Shown here: positions 28,629 to 36,809 of the stretch, one piece after another | Position numbering within the stretch: the first letter of the stretch is position 1 | How the letters are laid out: every line of letters starts with the position of its first letter | Source of the DNA: Gordonia zhenghanii | Lineage (GTDB): Bacteria; Actinomycetota; Actinomycetes; Mycobacteriales; Mycobacteriaceae | Direction: 5' to 3' | Assembly (NCBI RefSeq): GCF_021738965.1 | Contig: NZ_JAKKOQ010000007.1 | Coordinates: 157,620-221,619, forward strand | Length of the DNA: 64,000 bases | Notes under the pieces: generated by a model | What the model saw: the letters and a program-made list of their open reading frames with translations, nothing else | The model's database searches: none | Told to the model about the DNA's origin: nothing | Position numbers and translations under genes: made by a program

Positions 28629-29894
28629 CTATCCGCGTTTGGTGAGTCGGTCCTCGAAGTCGTGGACCAGTGCGCGCCACTCCTCGGCTTCGTTGTCGTA
28701 CGGGCCGGACGGGGCCAGACGCTTGGGATCCGGGTTGATCGCGTAGTCGGCGAACCAGCCGAGCGGGGTGGTCGACGCCAGCGTCTCGTTGACCGTCTCG
28801 ATGTCCGCGTAGTCGGCGGCGTCGGTCAGCAACTCCACGGCCAGGTCCATCTGGCGCGATTCGACGCGGCGCGGGCCGTCGAGGATGTCCTCGTCGATGC
28901 CCTGCAGCGCGTACACGTTCTCCGGCAACACCTGGTACTCGATCTCGGCGGTCTCGGCCGCGCTCCGCACGTCCGCGAAGGTCGAGAGCTCGGCGAGGTC
29001 GTGGTCGGAGTTGCTCGCCAGGAAGCGGGTCAGCGCACGCTCGGAGCCGAAACCGAAGATCTGGCCCTTCGCGCCGAGGAACAGCGGGTCGTCGCCGAGG
29101 TAGCAGCGCAGCGTCAGGAATTCGCCTGCATCCGTGTAGATGCGGATCGGGTCGATGCCGACAGCGGCCCAGAAGTCGTCTTCCTCGACTTCGTCCTCGT
29201 CGTCCTCATCCGAGTCCTCGTCTTCGTCGTCGACGCCCTCGTCGCCGTCCAACTCGTCGATGTCCTCGTCGGGCTCGTCCTCGTCCTCGGCCGATGCGGC
29301 CGCAGCGAGTTCGACGTCGGCTGCCTCGACGGCGCTCGAGTCGACCTTCGGCTTGGACACGACGTCGTCGAGTGCGTCGATCACGTCGTCCCAGTGCTTG
29401 GCGATGATGCGGCCGATACGAACCCACTGGTCGATGCCGTCGCGGCCGGAGAAGTTGTTGGTCCCGACTGCCACCGCACCGAGAATCGGGTTGCCGGTGA
29501 AGAACTTGACGATCGGAGTCAGGTCGCAGACCTCGCCGATTATCCGCACGATCTCGAGAGCGTCCTCGAGTTCGGCGACCACCTCGGGCTTCGGGTCCTC
29601 AGCGGCCAGCTCGGGCACACCGATCAGGTCGTACGAGTGACGGTCGTCGGGGACGAGTTCATCGGCCTGAAGCTTCCTGATGGTGTCCCACGCGGGGTGA
29701 TCGGCGAGGTCGTTGTCGTCATCAGCGCGCACGAAGGCGGCGAGCTCCGCAACGGAGTCGAGAACGTACAGATCCTCGTCGAGCCCAAGGAAGGCCTCCC
29801 ACTCGTCGTCGCCCTCGCGCCAGCGCGGGGCCCATAGAGTGAACAGGTTTCCTTCGGTGAGTCCGAGTTCAATGGGGACAATGTCTCCGGCCAT
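28629..29894 (-). CDS. Rv3311-like conserved acidic protein
   Basis: A 421-aa cytoplasmic protein starting MAGDIVPIELGLTEGN (ATG at 29894). It has two similar globular halves: TLWAPRWREGDDEWEAFLGLDEDLYVL near the N-terminus and RIYTDAGEFLTLRCYLGDDPLFLGA in the second half. Between them is an extremely acidic, probably disordered linker of about 45 residues made largely of Asp and Glu. Position and sequence style fit the conserved mycobacterial protein Rv3311, sometimes labelled primosomal protein without good evidence. Function unknown. No signal peptide or membrane segment is seen. Confidence 0.75.
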   Translation of the reverse strand: MAGDIVPIELGLTEGNLFTLWAPRWREGDDEWEAFLGLDEDLYVLDSVAELAAFVRADDDNDLADHPAWDTIRKLQADELVPDDRHSYDLIGVPELAAEDPKPEVVAELEDALEIVRIIGEVCDLTPIVKFFTGNPILGAVAVGTNNFSGRDGIDQWVRIGRIIAKHWDDVIDALDDVVSKPKVDSSAVEAADVELAAAASAEDEDEPDEDIDELDGDEGVDDEDEDSDEDDEDEVEEDDFWAAVGIDPIRIYTDAGEFLTLRCYLGDDPLFLGAKGQIFGFGSERALTRFLASNSDHDLAELSTFADVRSAAETAEIEYQVLPENVYALQGIDEDILDGPRRVESRQMDLAVELLTDAADYADIETVNETLASTTPLGWFADYAINPDPKRLAPSGPYDNEAEEWRALVHDFEDRLTKRG

Positions 29895-30002
29895 GCCCAC
29901 AGAGCGTAGTCATGTTCGGTTGATCCTGCTCACCGCCCCCGCCTCTACGGCGCCGACGATCCGTGGATCGGGAGCAGAGGCGGGGGACCGGAGCAGCCGA
30001 AA

Positions 30003-30290
30003 TCAGTTCTCCATACCGTCTTCCGGTGACATCGGCGCAGGTGACATCGGGTCGGACGGGGACATGGAGTCGGACGGTGTCATCGAGTCGGACGGGGACA
30101 TGGAATCGGGTGCCATCGTGTCGGACGGCGCCATCATCTCGCTCGTCGGACTCATCTCGCCGGACGCAGGCGCGTCGTTGTCGTCGCCGTCGCCGCACGC
30201 GGTGAGAAACGCGAGCGCCGCGGCCGCCGCCAGCAACCCGCCTGCCACTGGGCGACGTGCCTTGGACAGAACCGGACTCGTATTCGACAT
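30003..30290 (-). CDS. Met/Ser/Pro-repeat lipoprotein, probable SigK target
   Basis: A 95-aa lipoprotein. A basic start and hydrophobic stretch (VAGGLLAAAAALAFLTAC) end in a lipobox with Cys near residue 32. The mature part is low-complexity: repeated MSPSDSM/MAPSDTM units with roughly one Met in five residues and many Asp. Met-rich extracytoplasmic segments often bind copper or silver, but nothing here proves that. It is divergent from sigK. A SigK-type promoter (CCATCC-N15-CCGAAC) lies 53 bases before its ATG. No known family is recognised. Confidence 0.75.
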   Translation of the reverse strand: MSNTSPVLSKARRPVAGGLLAAAAALAFLTACGDGDDNDAPASGEMSPTSEMMAPSDTMAPDSMSPSDSMTPSDSMSPSDPMSPAPMSPEDGMEN

Positions 30291-30342
30291 GGTGTGACCT
30301 CTCCTCGGGTGACGGCGCGCGGACCGCGCCATCTAACCTGTG

Positions 30343-30369
30343 GTTCGGAGCCGGACCGGCGACGGATGG
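30343..30369 (-). promoter_or_regulatory. SigK-type promoter of the lipoprotein gene
   Basis: On the minus strand CCATCC (30369-30364) and CCGAAC (30348-30343) are separated by 15 bases. This matches the mycobacterial SigK elements CCATCC and CCGAAT. The same elements with the same spacing precede sigK and dipZ. Confidence 0.7.
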
Positions 30370-30384
30370 GTGGAGATCTCGCAC

Positions 30385-30411
30385 CGATCCGTAGACGGCG
30401 CGGCATCGAAT
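30385..30411 (+). promoter_or_regulatory. SigK-type promoter of sigK-rskA
   Basis: CGATCC (30385-30390) and TCGAAT (30406-30411) are separated by 15 bases. The expected start site, about eight bases on, coincides with the GTG at 30419, so the message would be leaderless and autoregulated. Confidence 0.6.
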
Positions 30412-30418
30412 CAAGGAT

Positions 30419-30985
30419 GTGAGATCTGTGGACGAGACCGACACCCGCGCGGCACCCGACGAACTGCTCGAACGGGTCGCGGCGGGCGACAAAGCGTCGT
30501 ACGCCGAACTGTTCGACCTGCTCGCGCCACGCTGCCTGGCCCTCGCGCGCCGCGTCGTGGTGAGCCGGCCGCTGGCCGAGGAAGTAGTGCAGGACGCGTG
30601 GCTGCAGGTGTGGCGGACGGCGTCGACCTTCGACCGTTCACGCGGTTCCGCGACGACGTGGGTGACGACGCTGGTTCATCGCCGCGCGGTCGACACCGTC
30701 CGTCACGACTCGGCTGCCGCTCGCCGAGACCTGGCATATGAGGCGCGCAGACCGACCGGATACGACACTGTCAGCGAGTCGGCCGTCGACCGCGACGAGG
30801 CCCGCCGCGTCCGCCGCTGCTTGGACGGACTGACGACCAAACAGCGCGAGGCTATCGACCTCGCCTACTTCGGGGGTCGCACGTATGGGGAGGTCGCGGG
30901 CGATCTCGCGGTGAACCCGGCGACGGTGAAGACGAGGATCCGCGACGGCCTGCAACGGCTCCGCACCTGCATGGGAGGTCTGTGA
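30419..30985 (+). CDS. sigK: ECF sigma factor SigK
   Basis: A 188-aa extracytoplasmic-function sigma factor. Region 2 includes EEVVQDAWLQVWRTASTFDRSRGSA and TWVTTLVHRRAVDTVR. Region 4 includes LTTKQREAIDLAYFGGRTYGEVA and PATVKTRIRDGLQRLR. Both regions align well with mycobacterial SigK. GTG at 30419 is taken because the autoregulatory promoter places the transcript start there; GTG at 30428 is an alternative. The anti-sigma gene rskA follows after 3 bp. In mycobacteria SigK controls dipZ and secreted antigens and is released when RskA is cleaved. Confidence 0.9.
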   Translation: MRSVDETDTRAAPDELLERVAAGDKASYAELFDLLAPRCLALARRVVVSRPLAEEVVQDAWLQVWRTASTFDRSRGSATTWVTTLVHRRAVDTVRHDSAAARRDLAYEARRPTGYDTVSESAVDRDEARRVRRCLDGLTTKQREAIDLAYFGGRTYGEVAGDLAVNPATVKTRIRDGLQRLRTCMGGL

Positions 30986-30988
30986 GAA

Positions 30989-31696
30989 ATGGCATCGAAA
31001 TCTGACGACCATCCCGTCGACCTGCTCGGCGCTCTCGCGGTTGACGCTGTGGACGACGTCGAACGACGACGTCTGATGCGTCACGTCGACCGATGTGCGC
31101 AATGCCGCGCCGAACTGGACGCGCTGACCGAGACCGCAGCGTCGTTGTCGGTCGAGGAGGAGGCCGTCGACGACGACCTGCGCAGTCGGGTCCTGGCTGC
31201 GGTCGACGACGAGCCGCAGCGACGGAGATGGTCGCCCGCAGCATTCGCCGCCGTCGTGGTCGCCGCCGCGGTGGCCGTCGTCGTCAGCGTGTCCGTCGTC
31301 GTCTGGGCGAACCACCGGGACGACGCGCAACCCGCCATCGCGCAGCCCTCGACCTCGCAGGACGACACCATGAACCAGGTGCTCGCGGCCCCGGACATGC
31401 GTAAGGCGACCGGTGAGGTCGGCGACGGATCGGTCGCCGCGATGTACTCACCGTCCATGCGGGCGACGGTCGTGTCCGTAGACGGACTGCCCGGCGTCGA
31501 TCCGAACATGGGCTACCAGGTGTGGATCACGGTGGACGATCAGGTCAAGAGCGCCGGAGTGGTGCGGGCAGGCGACAAGTCGTCGGTGATGATGACCGAG
31601 ATGGGCACGCCGGTGGACGTCGGGTTGTCGGTGGAGCCGATGGACGGCTCGCCGGAGCCGACGTCGTCGATGGTGGTGTCGTTCCCCGTCGACTGA
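30989..31696 (+). CDS. rskA: anti-sigma-K factor RskA
   Basis: A 235-aa single-pass membrane anti-sigma factor. The cytoplasmic N-terminal domain contains the zinc anti-sigma motif LMRHVDRCAQCRAELDAL (HxxxCxxC). A membrane helix (FAAVVVAAAVAVVVSVSVVVW) lies near residues 86-106. The extracytoplasmic RskA domain has GYQVWITVDDQVKSAGVVRA and ends MVVSFPVD. It binds SigK until regulated proteolysis frees it. It is co-transcribed with sigK; the dipZ promoter begins about 30 bases after its stop. Confidence 0.9.
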   Translation: MASKSDDHPVDLLGALAVDAVDDVERRRLMRHVDRCAQCRAELDALTETAASLSVEEEAVDDDLRSRVLAAVDDEPQRRRWSPAAFAAVVVAAAVAVVVSVSVVVWANHRDDAQPAIAQPSTSQDDTMNQVLAAPDMRKATGEVGDGSVAAMYSPSMRATVVSVDGLPGVDPNMGYQVWITVDDQVKSAGVVRAGDKSSVMMTEMGTPVDVGLSVEPMDGSPEPTSSMVVSFPVD

Positions 31697-31727
31697 ATCG
31701 CCCCGTCGACTGAGGCGGATGCGCGAC

Positions 31728-31754
31728 CCATCCGCGGGCCGCGCCGCGTCGAAC
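31728..31754 (+). promoter_or_regulatory. SigK-type promoter of dipZ
   Basis: CCATCC (31728-31733) and TCGAAC (31749-31754) are separated by 15 bases. The expected start site is about 31761, giving a 45-base leader with a GGAGG ribosome site before the dipZ GTG. Confidence 0.7.
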
Positions 31755-31805
31755 TCCAGATGTAGGGGCTCACACGATGTGGGTCCGCGAAACGGAGGAG
31801 ACGTC

Positions 31806-33554
31806 GTGCTGTCGGTGATTCTGGTCGGGCTGGCCGGTGGACTGGTGACGGGTGTGTCGCCGTGTGTGCTGCCGATGTTGCCCATCGTGTTCGTGACGGG
31901 CGGATCGGGACGCACCGTGACAGCGGGTGCACCAGAAGGGGATCCGAGCGCGGCGGGCACGACGACCCTCGCGCCGCCGAAGGCTCCGCCGAGGAGTCGT
32001 CTGCGCACGCCGCTCATCATCGCGGGCATCGTGACCAGCTTCAGCGTGATCTCGCTGTTCGGGACACTGCTCCTGAGCGCGCTCGGCCTGCCCGACTCGT
32101 TTCTGCGGTGGACGGGCATCGTGTTGTTGGTGGCGATCGGCGTCGGACTCGTCGTTCCGCCGATCGCGCACGCGCTGGAGCGACCGTTCGCGCGGATCCC
32201 GGCATGGACCAAGCCGTCGGAGAAGGGCGGACCGTACCTGCTCGGCATCGGATTGGGCACGCTGTACGTGCCATGCGCGGGACCCGTCCTCGCCGCGATC
32301 GCAGTGGCCGGCGCGACAGGCCAGATCGGTTGGCGCACCGTGGTTCTGACGATTGCCTTCGCCGTCGGTGCGGCCCTGCCGCTCGCGGTGTTCGCGGCGG
32401 CGGGCGAGCGGTTGGGCCGTCGGCTCGCCGCCTACCGGAGTCGGCAGCGCACGTTCCGGACCATCGGCGGCGTCGTGTTGATCGCGCTGGCCGTGGCACT
32501 CGCTTTCGACGCGCCCGCGCGCCTGCAGGCCGCGCTGCCCGGATACACGGCGGCCGCCGATCGTGCGCTGTCGCAGTCGGACGCCGTGGACACCGCATTG
32601 GGGCGCGACACCGGTGGCGCCGGGGCGTGCATCGGGGAGGGCTCCGGTCTCGCCGACTGTGGCACCTCACCGGGATTCGACGGCGGCGGCACGTGGTTCA
32701 ACACCGCCGACGGTGCGCCGCTGACCCGGGCCGACCTCGCGAACAAGGTGGTCCTCGTCGACTTCTGGACGTACTCGTGCATCAACTGTCTGCGCGACGG
32801 TCCACACGTGCGCCGCTGGTACGACGCGTACCGCGACGCAGGCCTTGTGGTGGTCGGCGTGCACACCCCTGAGTTCGCGTTCGAGAAGGACGGCGGCAAC
32901 GTCGCGGCGGCGATCGGCGACGAGCACATCGACTACCCGGTGGTGCAGGACAACGACTATGCGATCTGGAACGCCTTCGCCAACCGGTACTGGCCGGCGA
33001 AGTACCTGATCGACGGGCGCGGTGAGATCCGCGCAGCCAGCTTCGGCGAAGGACGGTACGACGAGGTGGAGGCCGACATCCGGACTCTCCTCAAGGACGC
33101 GAACCCGAACGTGACGCTGCCTGCTCCGGTCGACACCAAGGACGACGCCGTGCCGACCGGTGCGCAGTCGCCGGAGATGTACCTGTCACCGGGCCGGTCC
33201 GCGGCGTCGTACGCGGGATCGGACGCGCTCGAGGTCGGCACCGGTGACTTCACCTTCGGCGACTCGCAGCCCGCCGACACGTTCAGCCTGTCGGGCCGAT
33301 TCGAGGTGACCGACGAGTCGGTGATCGCACGCTCGGGCGCGCGGGTTCGCTTGGTGAGCACCGCCGACGATGTGAACGCCGTGCTCGCCGGGTCGGGTCG
33401 TGTCGTGGTCCACCAGGACGGGCGCCCCGATCGCAGTGTCGACGTGTCGGGCGTTCCGCGCCTGTACCGGCTGGCCGACGGCGGCGACCGCGACCGCACG
33501 CTGACGTTCGACGTCCCCGACGGCGTCGCCGTCTACACGTTCACGTTCGGCTGA
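31806..33554 (+). CDS. dipZ: DipZ-type CcdA-thioredoxin fusion
   Basis: A 582-aa membrane thiol-redox protein. GTG at 31806 follows a GGAGG site and opens directly into the CcdA domain. That domain has six or more helices and paired Cys motifs GVSPCVLPMLPIVF and YVPCAGPVLA. The extracytoplasmic part begins near residue 265 and carries a thioredoxin-like domain with the redox pair in FWTYSCINCLRDGPHV. The C-terminal 130 residues form a beta-rich domain ending YTFTFG. It would carry reductant across the membrane for extracytoplasmic proteins. In mycobacteria dipZ lies with mpt70/mpt83 under SigK; here it directly follows sigK-rskA. Confidence 0.9.
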   Translation: MLSVILVGLAGGLVTGVSPCVLPMLPIVFVTGGSGRTVTAGAPEGDPSAAGTTTLAPPKAPPRSRLRTPLIIAGIVTSFSVISLFGTLLLSALGLPDSFLRWTGIVLLVAIGVGLVVPPIAHALERPFARIPAWTKPSEKGGPYLLGIGLGTLYVPCAGPVLAAIAVAGATGQIGWRTVVLTIAFAVGAALPLAVFAAAGERLGRRLAAYRSRQRTFRTIGGVVLIALAVALAFDAPARLQAALPGYTAAADRALSQSDAVDTALGRDTGGAGACIGEGSGLADCGTSPGFDGGGTWFNTADGAPLTRADLANKVVLVDFWTYSCINCLRDGPHVRRWYDAYRDAGLVVVGVHTPEFAFEKDGGNVAAAIGDEHIDYPVVQDNDYAIWNAFANRYWPAKYLIDGRGEIRAASFGEGRYDEVEADIRTLLKDANPNVTLPAPVDTKDDAVPTGAQSPEMYLSPGRSAASYAGSDALEVGTGDFTFGDSQPADTFSLSGRFEVTDESVIARSGARVRLVSTADDVNAVLAGSGRVVVHQDGRPDRSVDVSGVPRLYRLADGGDRDRTLTFDVPDGVAVYTFTFG

Positions 33555-33631
33555 GGAACGGCCCGAGTCGTTTCGCCGCGACACGCCGACGCCGATGGAA
33601 CCGGACGCTCGTCTGCTGCGTCTGACTGAGT

Positions 33632-33931
33632 ATGAAGACAGTCACAGTTGAACCAACAGCGGTCGGTCAGGCGACGGGCACCCAGCAGCGGGCCGCCGAC
33701 CAGGTGGCGACGCAGGCGAACGCCGAACGCATCGACACGGGGACGCTCGCCGCGACCTTCGGTCTGATCGGAGCGGGATTCCTGTCCGCACTCGCCGAGG
33801 TCGGCGCGCAACGCACCCGCACGCTCGACACGTTGCGCACCGCGCATTCGACGACGTCGTCGAAGACCGCCGACGCCTCGCGCGCCTACTGCGACTGCGA
33901 TGAGGCCGGAGCTCGGGCGGTGGCGGTATGA
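33632..33931 (+). CDS. EspC/DUF2580-like type VII secretion-associated protein
   Basis: A 99-aa helical protein of the size of WXG100-superfamily proteins. The order of features fits the DUF2580 (EspC-like, type VII secretion target) family: MKTVTVEP start, an Ala/Gln-rich first helix, FGLIGAGFLSAL in the turn, then a second helix ending ASRAYCDCDEAGA. The last part matches the A-x-x-Y-x-x-x-D secretion pattern. Its stop overlaps the start of the NlpC/P60 gene (ATGA). The two products may form a heterodimer for export through an ESX system encoded elsewhere. Confidence 0.7.
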   Translation: MKTVTVEPTAVGQATGTQQRAADQVATQANAERIDTGTLAATFGLIGAGFLSALAEVGAQRTRTLDTLRTAHSTTSSKTADASRAYCDCDEAGARAVAV

Positions 33932-34869
33932 GCGCCGCGCTGCTGATCGCACCGCTCAAGATGCTCGTGTCGGTGCTGGGGACCGGTGTGCTTCCGCCCG
34001 GTGCGACGACGGCTCTCGGGCAGGCGCAGACGACGCTCGGCGCGGCGGCAGACGAGTCGACGCGCACGGTCGCCGCAGTGGACGCCGGATGGCACGGCGC
34101 CGGGGGACAGGCCGCATCGTCGACGGCGAAGACGCTCGCGTCCGCCGATTCCGCGGTCGGTCAGGCCGGAGTCGACGTCGCGACCACCATCGAGTCGGCG
34201 GCGGGACACGTGCGGACCGCGAACACCGCGCTCAACGCTCTCGTCGACTCGTTCGTGTCCGCGGCGTCGGCGGTGCCCGCGATCGCGACGCCCGCCGGTC
34301 TGGCGACTCTGGTCCCGCTGGCGCTCGACCACATCGCACGCGGAGTGCAGGTGGTCCAGACCGCGCAGACCGAGCTCGAAGCCGACACGGTTGCGCTCGG
34401 CAGGCACAACGCGCCCGCCGACGTGACGGGTGTCTCGGGGACCGGAGCGCAGTCGGCCGCTGTCGGTGGGGAGGGCACCAAGATCGTGCTGCCCGACGGA
34501 TCGACGGTGTACGCGCCGAACGAGCGAGCGGCGACCGCCGTCCGCGCCGCGCTCAGCGTCCAGGGCACCCCGTACGTGTGGGGCGGGACGAGCACCGACG
34601 GCTTCGACTGCAGCGGATTGACGCAGTGGGCGTATCAGCAGGCTGGCGTCGACCTCCCGCGTCTCGCACAGGATCAGGACACCGCCGGGTACGCGGTGTC
34701 CCAGTCGGACTTGATGCCGGGCGATCTCGCCGTCTGGTCCGGACATGTCGCGATGTATGCCGGGAACGGCCAATACGTGGAGACGGGTGGCGACCCGGTC
34801 GGCATCACCCCGCTGTACACGAACAACGCCGGACAGTCGTTCGAGGGCTTCTACCGGCCGCACACCTGA
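33928..34869 (+). CDS. NlpC/P60 peptidoglycan hydrolase with N-terminal helical domain
   Basis: A 313-aa protein. Residues 1-150 are predominantly alpha-helical and Ala-rich (HGAGGQAASSTAKTLASADS...), resembling an ESX-type secretion domain. The C-terminal 115 residues are an NlpC/P60 endopeptidase: TPYVWGGTSTDGFDCSGLTQ with the catalytic Cys near 228, and LAVWSGHVAMYAGNGQYVET with the catalytic His near 272. No cleavable signal peptide is visible, in line with ESX export through the preceding partner gene. It likely cleaves peptide stems of peptidoglycan, of its own cell or of others. Confidence 0.8.
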   Translation: MSAALLIAPLKMLVSVLGTGVLPPGATTALGQAQTTLGAAADESTRTVAAVDAGWHGAGGQAASSTAKTLASADSAVGQAGVDVATTIESAAGHVRTANTALNALVDSFVSAASAVPAIATPAGLATLVPLALDHIARGVQVVQTAQTELEADTVALGRHNAPADVTGVSGTGAQSAAVGGEGTKIVLPDGSTVYAPNERAATAVRAALSVQGTPYVWGGTSTDGFDCSGLTQWAYQQAGVDLPRLAQDQDTAGYAVSQSDLMPGDLAVWSGHVAMYAGNGQYVETGGDPVGITPLYTNNAGQSFEGFYRPHT

Positions 34870-34922
34870 GCCCGCACGTGACCCCTGCGCCCCCGTTCGG
34901 CTCGCGGCTTACACTTCTCCCC

Positions 34923-35564
34923 ATGACGACCGCCTCCACTTTCGACGTCCGCGTCGTCGACCATCCGGTGACGCGAACCTGGCTGACCATCCTGCGGGAC
35001 GAACGGACCGACAACTCGGCGTTCCGCAGCGCGCTCTCGCGGCTCTCCTCGATGCTCGTCTACGAGGCCCTGCGCGACGTGCGCGTCGACGAGATCGACG
35101 TGAGGACTCCCGTCGGTGTCGCTCCGGGTGCGCGGCTCACGGCGCAGCCGGTGTTCGTGCCAGTGCTGCGCGCGGGCCTCGGCATGCTCGACGCTGCACT
35201 CGACGTGGTGCCCGACGCACGCATCGGCTTCGTCGGCGTCGCCCGCGACGAGGAGACCGCGCTGCCGTTCGAATACCTCGCGTCGCTGCCCGAAGACCTG
35301 TCCCAGCAGTCGGTCTACGTCCTCGACCCGATGCTCGCGACCGGCGGGTCGCTGATCCACACCCTCGACCTGCTCGCCGCGCGTGGCGCTCGCGACATGA
35401 CCGCGGTGTGCGTCGTCGGAGCTCCCGAGGGGCTCGCGGCTCTCGAGGCCAGCGACCATCGGCTGCGGGTGGTGATCGGCGCCGTCGACGACGGCCTCGA
35501 CGACGCGTCGTTCATCGTTCCCGGGCTCGGCGACGCGGGCGACCGGCAGTTCGGGCCCCGCTAA
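34923..35564 (+). CDS. upp: uracil phosphoribosyltransferase
   Basis: A 213-aa enzyme salvaging uracil with PRPP to UMP. ATG at 34923 gives the standard N-terminus (DVRVVDHPVTRTWLTILRD). The PRPP-binding loop VYVLDPMLATGGSLIHTL and VPVLRAGLGMLDA are diagnostic. It fits the nucleoside-salvage theme of the region and the position of upp in M. tuberculosis. The next gene starts 4 bp after its stop. Confidence 0.96.
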   Translation: MTTASTFDVRVVDHPVTRTWLTILRDERTDNSAFRSALSRLSSMLVYEALRDVRVDEIDVRTPVGVAPGARLTAQPVFVPVLRAGLGMLDAALDVVPDARIGFVGVARDEETALPFEYLASLPEDLSQQSVYVLDPMLATGGSLIHTLDLLAARGARDMTAVCVVGAPEGLAALEASDHRLRVVIGAVDDGLDDASFIVPGLGDAGDRQFGPR

Positions 35565-35568
35565 CCGA

Positions 35569-36216
35569 ATGCAAAACGTACGGCGCCGCGAGTGGATGCT
35601 CGCGATAGTTCTCGCCGCGATCGCGGGCGGACTCGACGCGATCGGCTTCCTCGATCTCGGTGGATACTTCGTGTCGTTCATGAGCGGCAACACCACTCGG
35701 ATGTCGGCGGAGGTCGTCGACGTCGGGTGGGGCGTCGCCTGGCACGCCGTCGGGCTCGTCGGCCTGTTCTTCATCGGAGCCGTCGCCGGATCGATGCTCG
35801 CGCAGTATCGCGACGGGCGGGTCACCGTGCTCGCCGCATCGACTCTGCTCGTCGCGCTCGCCGCCGCACTCGGCATGTGGTCCGCGGCGCCGTTTCCGCC
35901 GATCCTCATCGTGGCGGTCGCGATGGGCGTCATGAACGCGACCTTCCTGCGCGACGGCGAGGTGGCGATCGGCGTCACCTACATGACCGGAACCCTGGTG
36001 AAGGCTGCGCAACGGCTCGGAATGGCTTTGCTCGGCGGACCGCGGTGGCTGTGGATCCGCTACCTCAGCCTCTGGGCGGCGTTGGCCGCGGGTTCACTGC
36101 TCGGCGCGTGGGGTTACTCCGCGTGGGGCGACGGAGCACTGTGGCCGGTGGTCACGGTGATGGCGGTGTCGACCGTCGTCGTCTGGCGTATGCGCAGTCA
36201 GTCGACCCACGCCTGA
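35569..36216 (+). CDS. YoaK/DUF1275 family membrane protein
   Basis: A 215-aa protein with about six membrane helices. The opening LAAIAGGLDAIGFLDLGGYF and the conserved FMSGNTTRMS are hallmarks of DUF1275 (YoaK) proteins; VTYMTGTLVKAAQRLG comes later. Function is unknown, possibly transport. Its 3' end overlaps the 3' end of the convergent membrane protein gene by 19 bp. Confidence 0.85.
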   Translation: MQNVRRREWMLAIVLAAIAGGLDAIGFLDLGGYFVSFMSGNTTRMSAEVVDVGWGVAWHAVGLVGLFFIGAVAGSMLAQYRDGRVTVLAASTLLVALAAALGMWSAAPFPPILIVAVAMGVMNATFLRDGEVAIGVTYMTGTLVKAAQRLGMALLGGPRWLWIRYLSLWAALAAGSLLGAWGYSAWGDGALWPVVTVMAVSTVVVWRMRSQSTHA

Positions 36217-36809
36217 ATCATGGTCTCGACGTGCGGGGTCCCGTCGGGTTCGGTGATGAGCAGCGACGACGTGCTGACCTGGTAGGTGGTGCCGCCGTTG
36301 ACGGCCGTGAACACGTCTCCCGACCGGCTGGGGTAGCCGATCTCGACGGATCCGCCGTCGGCGGCCCCCTTGTAGTAGTTGCGACCCTCTTGCGAGCCGA
36401 CCTGGCAGATGACGACCTGGGACCGGTCGGTGTAGCCGATGAAGACCGCAGCGTCGTCGGCGTTGCACTGTGCCGACGATCCGACGAAGCCCTGCCAGGT
36501 GGCGCCGGACACCGACGGCGATGAATGCGCCGTTGTCGGTGCGGGTGCGGCGGTCTGCTGCGGTGTGGTGGGAGCCTGCGACGGCGGCTGGGTGACGGTG
36601 ACCGTCGACTGCGAGGGCCGATCCTGATTGGTCTCGGACTGACTCGCGGGAGCAGCGGTGTCGGTCTCGTCGGACTGCGAGTTCGCGTAGACGAATGCGC
36701 CTGCGACACCGCCGATCAGCACGAGGACGCCGACGACGATGGCGACGAGCACGGCAGGCGACGCGAACGGCGAGCGTTTCGGGCCGTGCGGCGGCATCGG
36801 GTAGGTCAT
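36198..36809 (-). CDS. membrane-anchored hypothetical protein with Pro/Thr/Gln linker
   Basis: A 203-aa protein with a short cytoplasmic N-terminus, one membrane helix (AVLVAIVVGVLVLIGGVAGA, about residues 18-38) and an extracytoplasmic linker of about 55 residues rich in Ser, Thr, Pro and Gln. The C-terminal domain of about 105 residues has two Cys (SSAQCNADDA and QVVICQVGSQ) that could form a disulfide. It overlaps the pmmB stop by 4 bp, so it is the third gene of the pnp-pmmB operon. No known family recognised. Confidence 0.75.
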   Translation of the reverse strand: MTYPMPPHGPKRSPFASPAVLVAIVVGVLVLIGGVAGAFVYANSQSDETDTAAPASQSETNQDRPSQSTVTVTQPPSQAPTTPQQTAAPAPTTAHSSPSVSGATWQGFVGSSAQCNADDAAVFIGYTDRSQVVICQVGSQEGRNYYKGAADGGSVEIGYPSRSGDVFTAVNGGTTYQVSTSSLLITEPDGTPHVETMIQAWVD

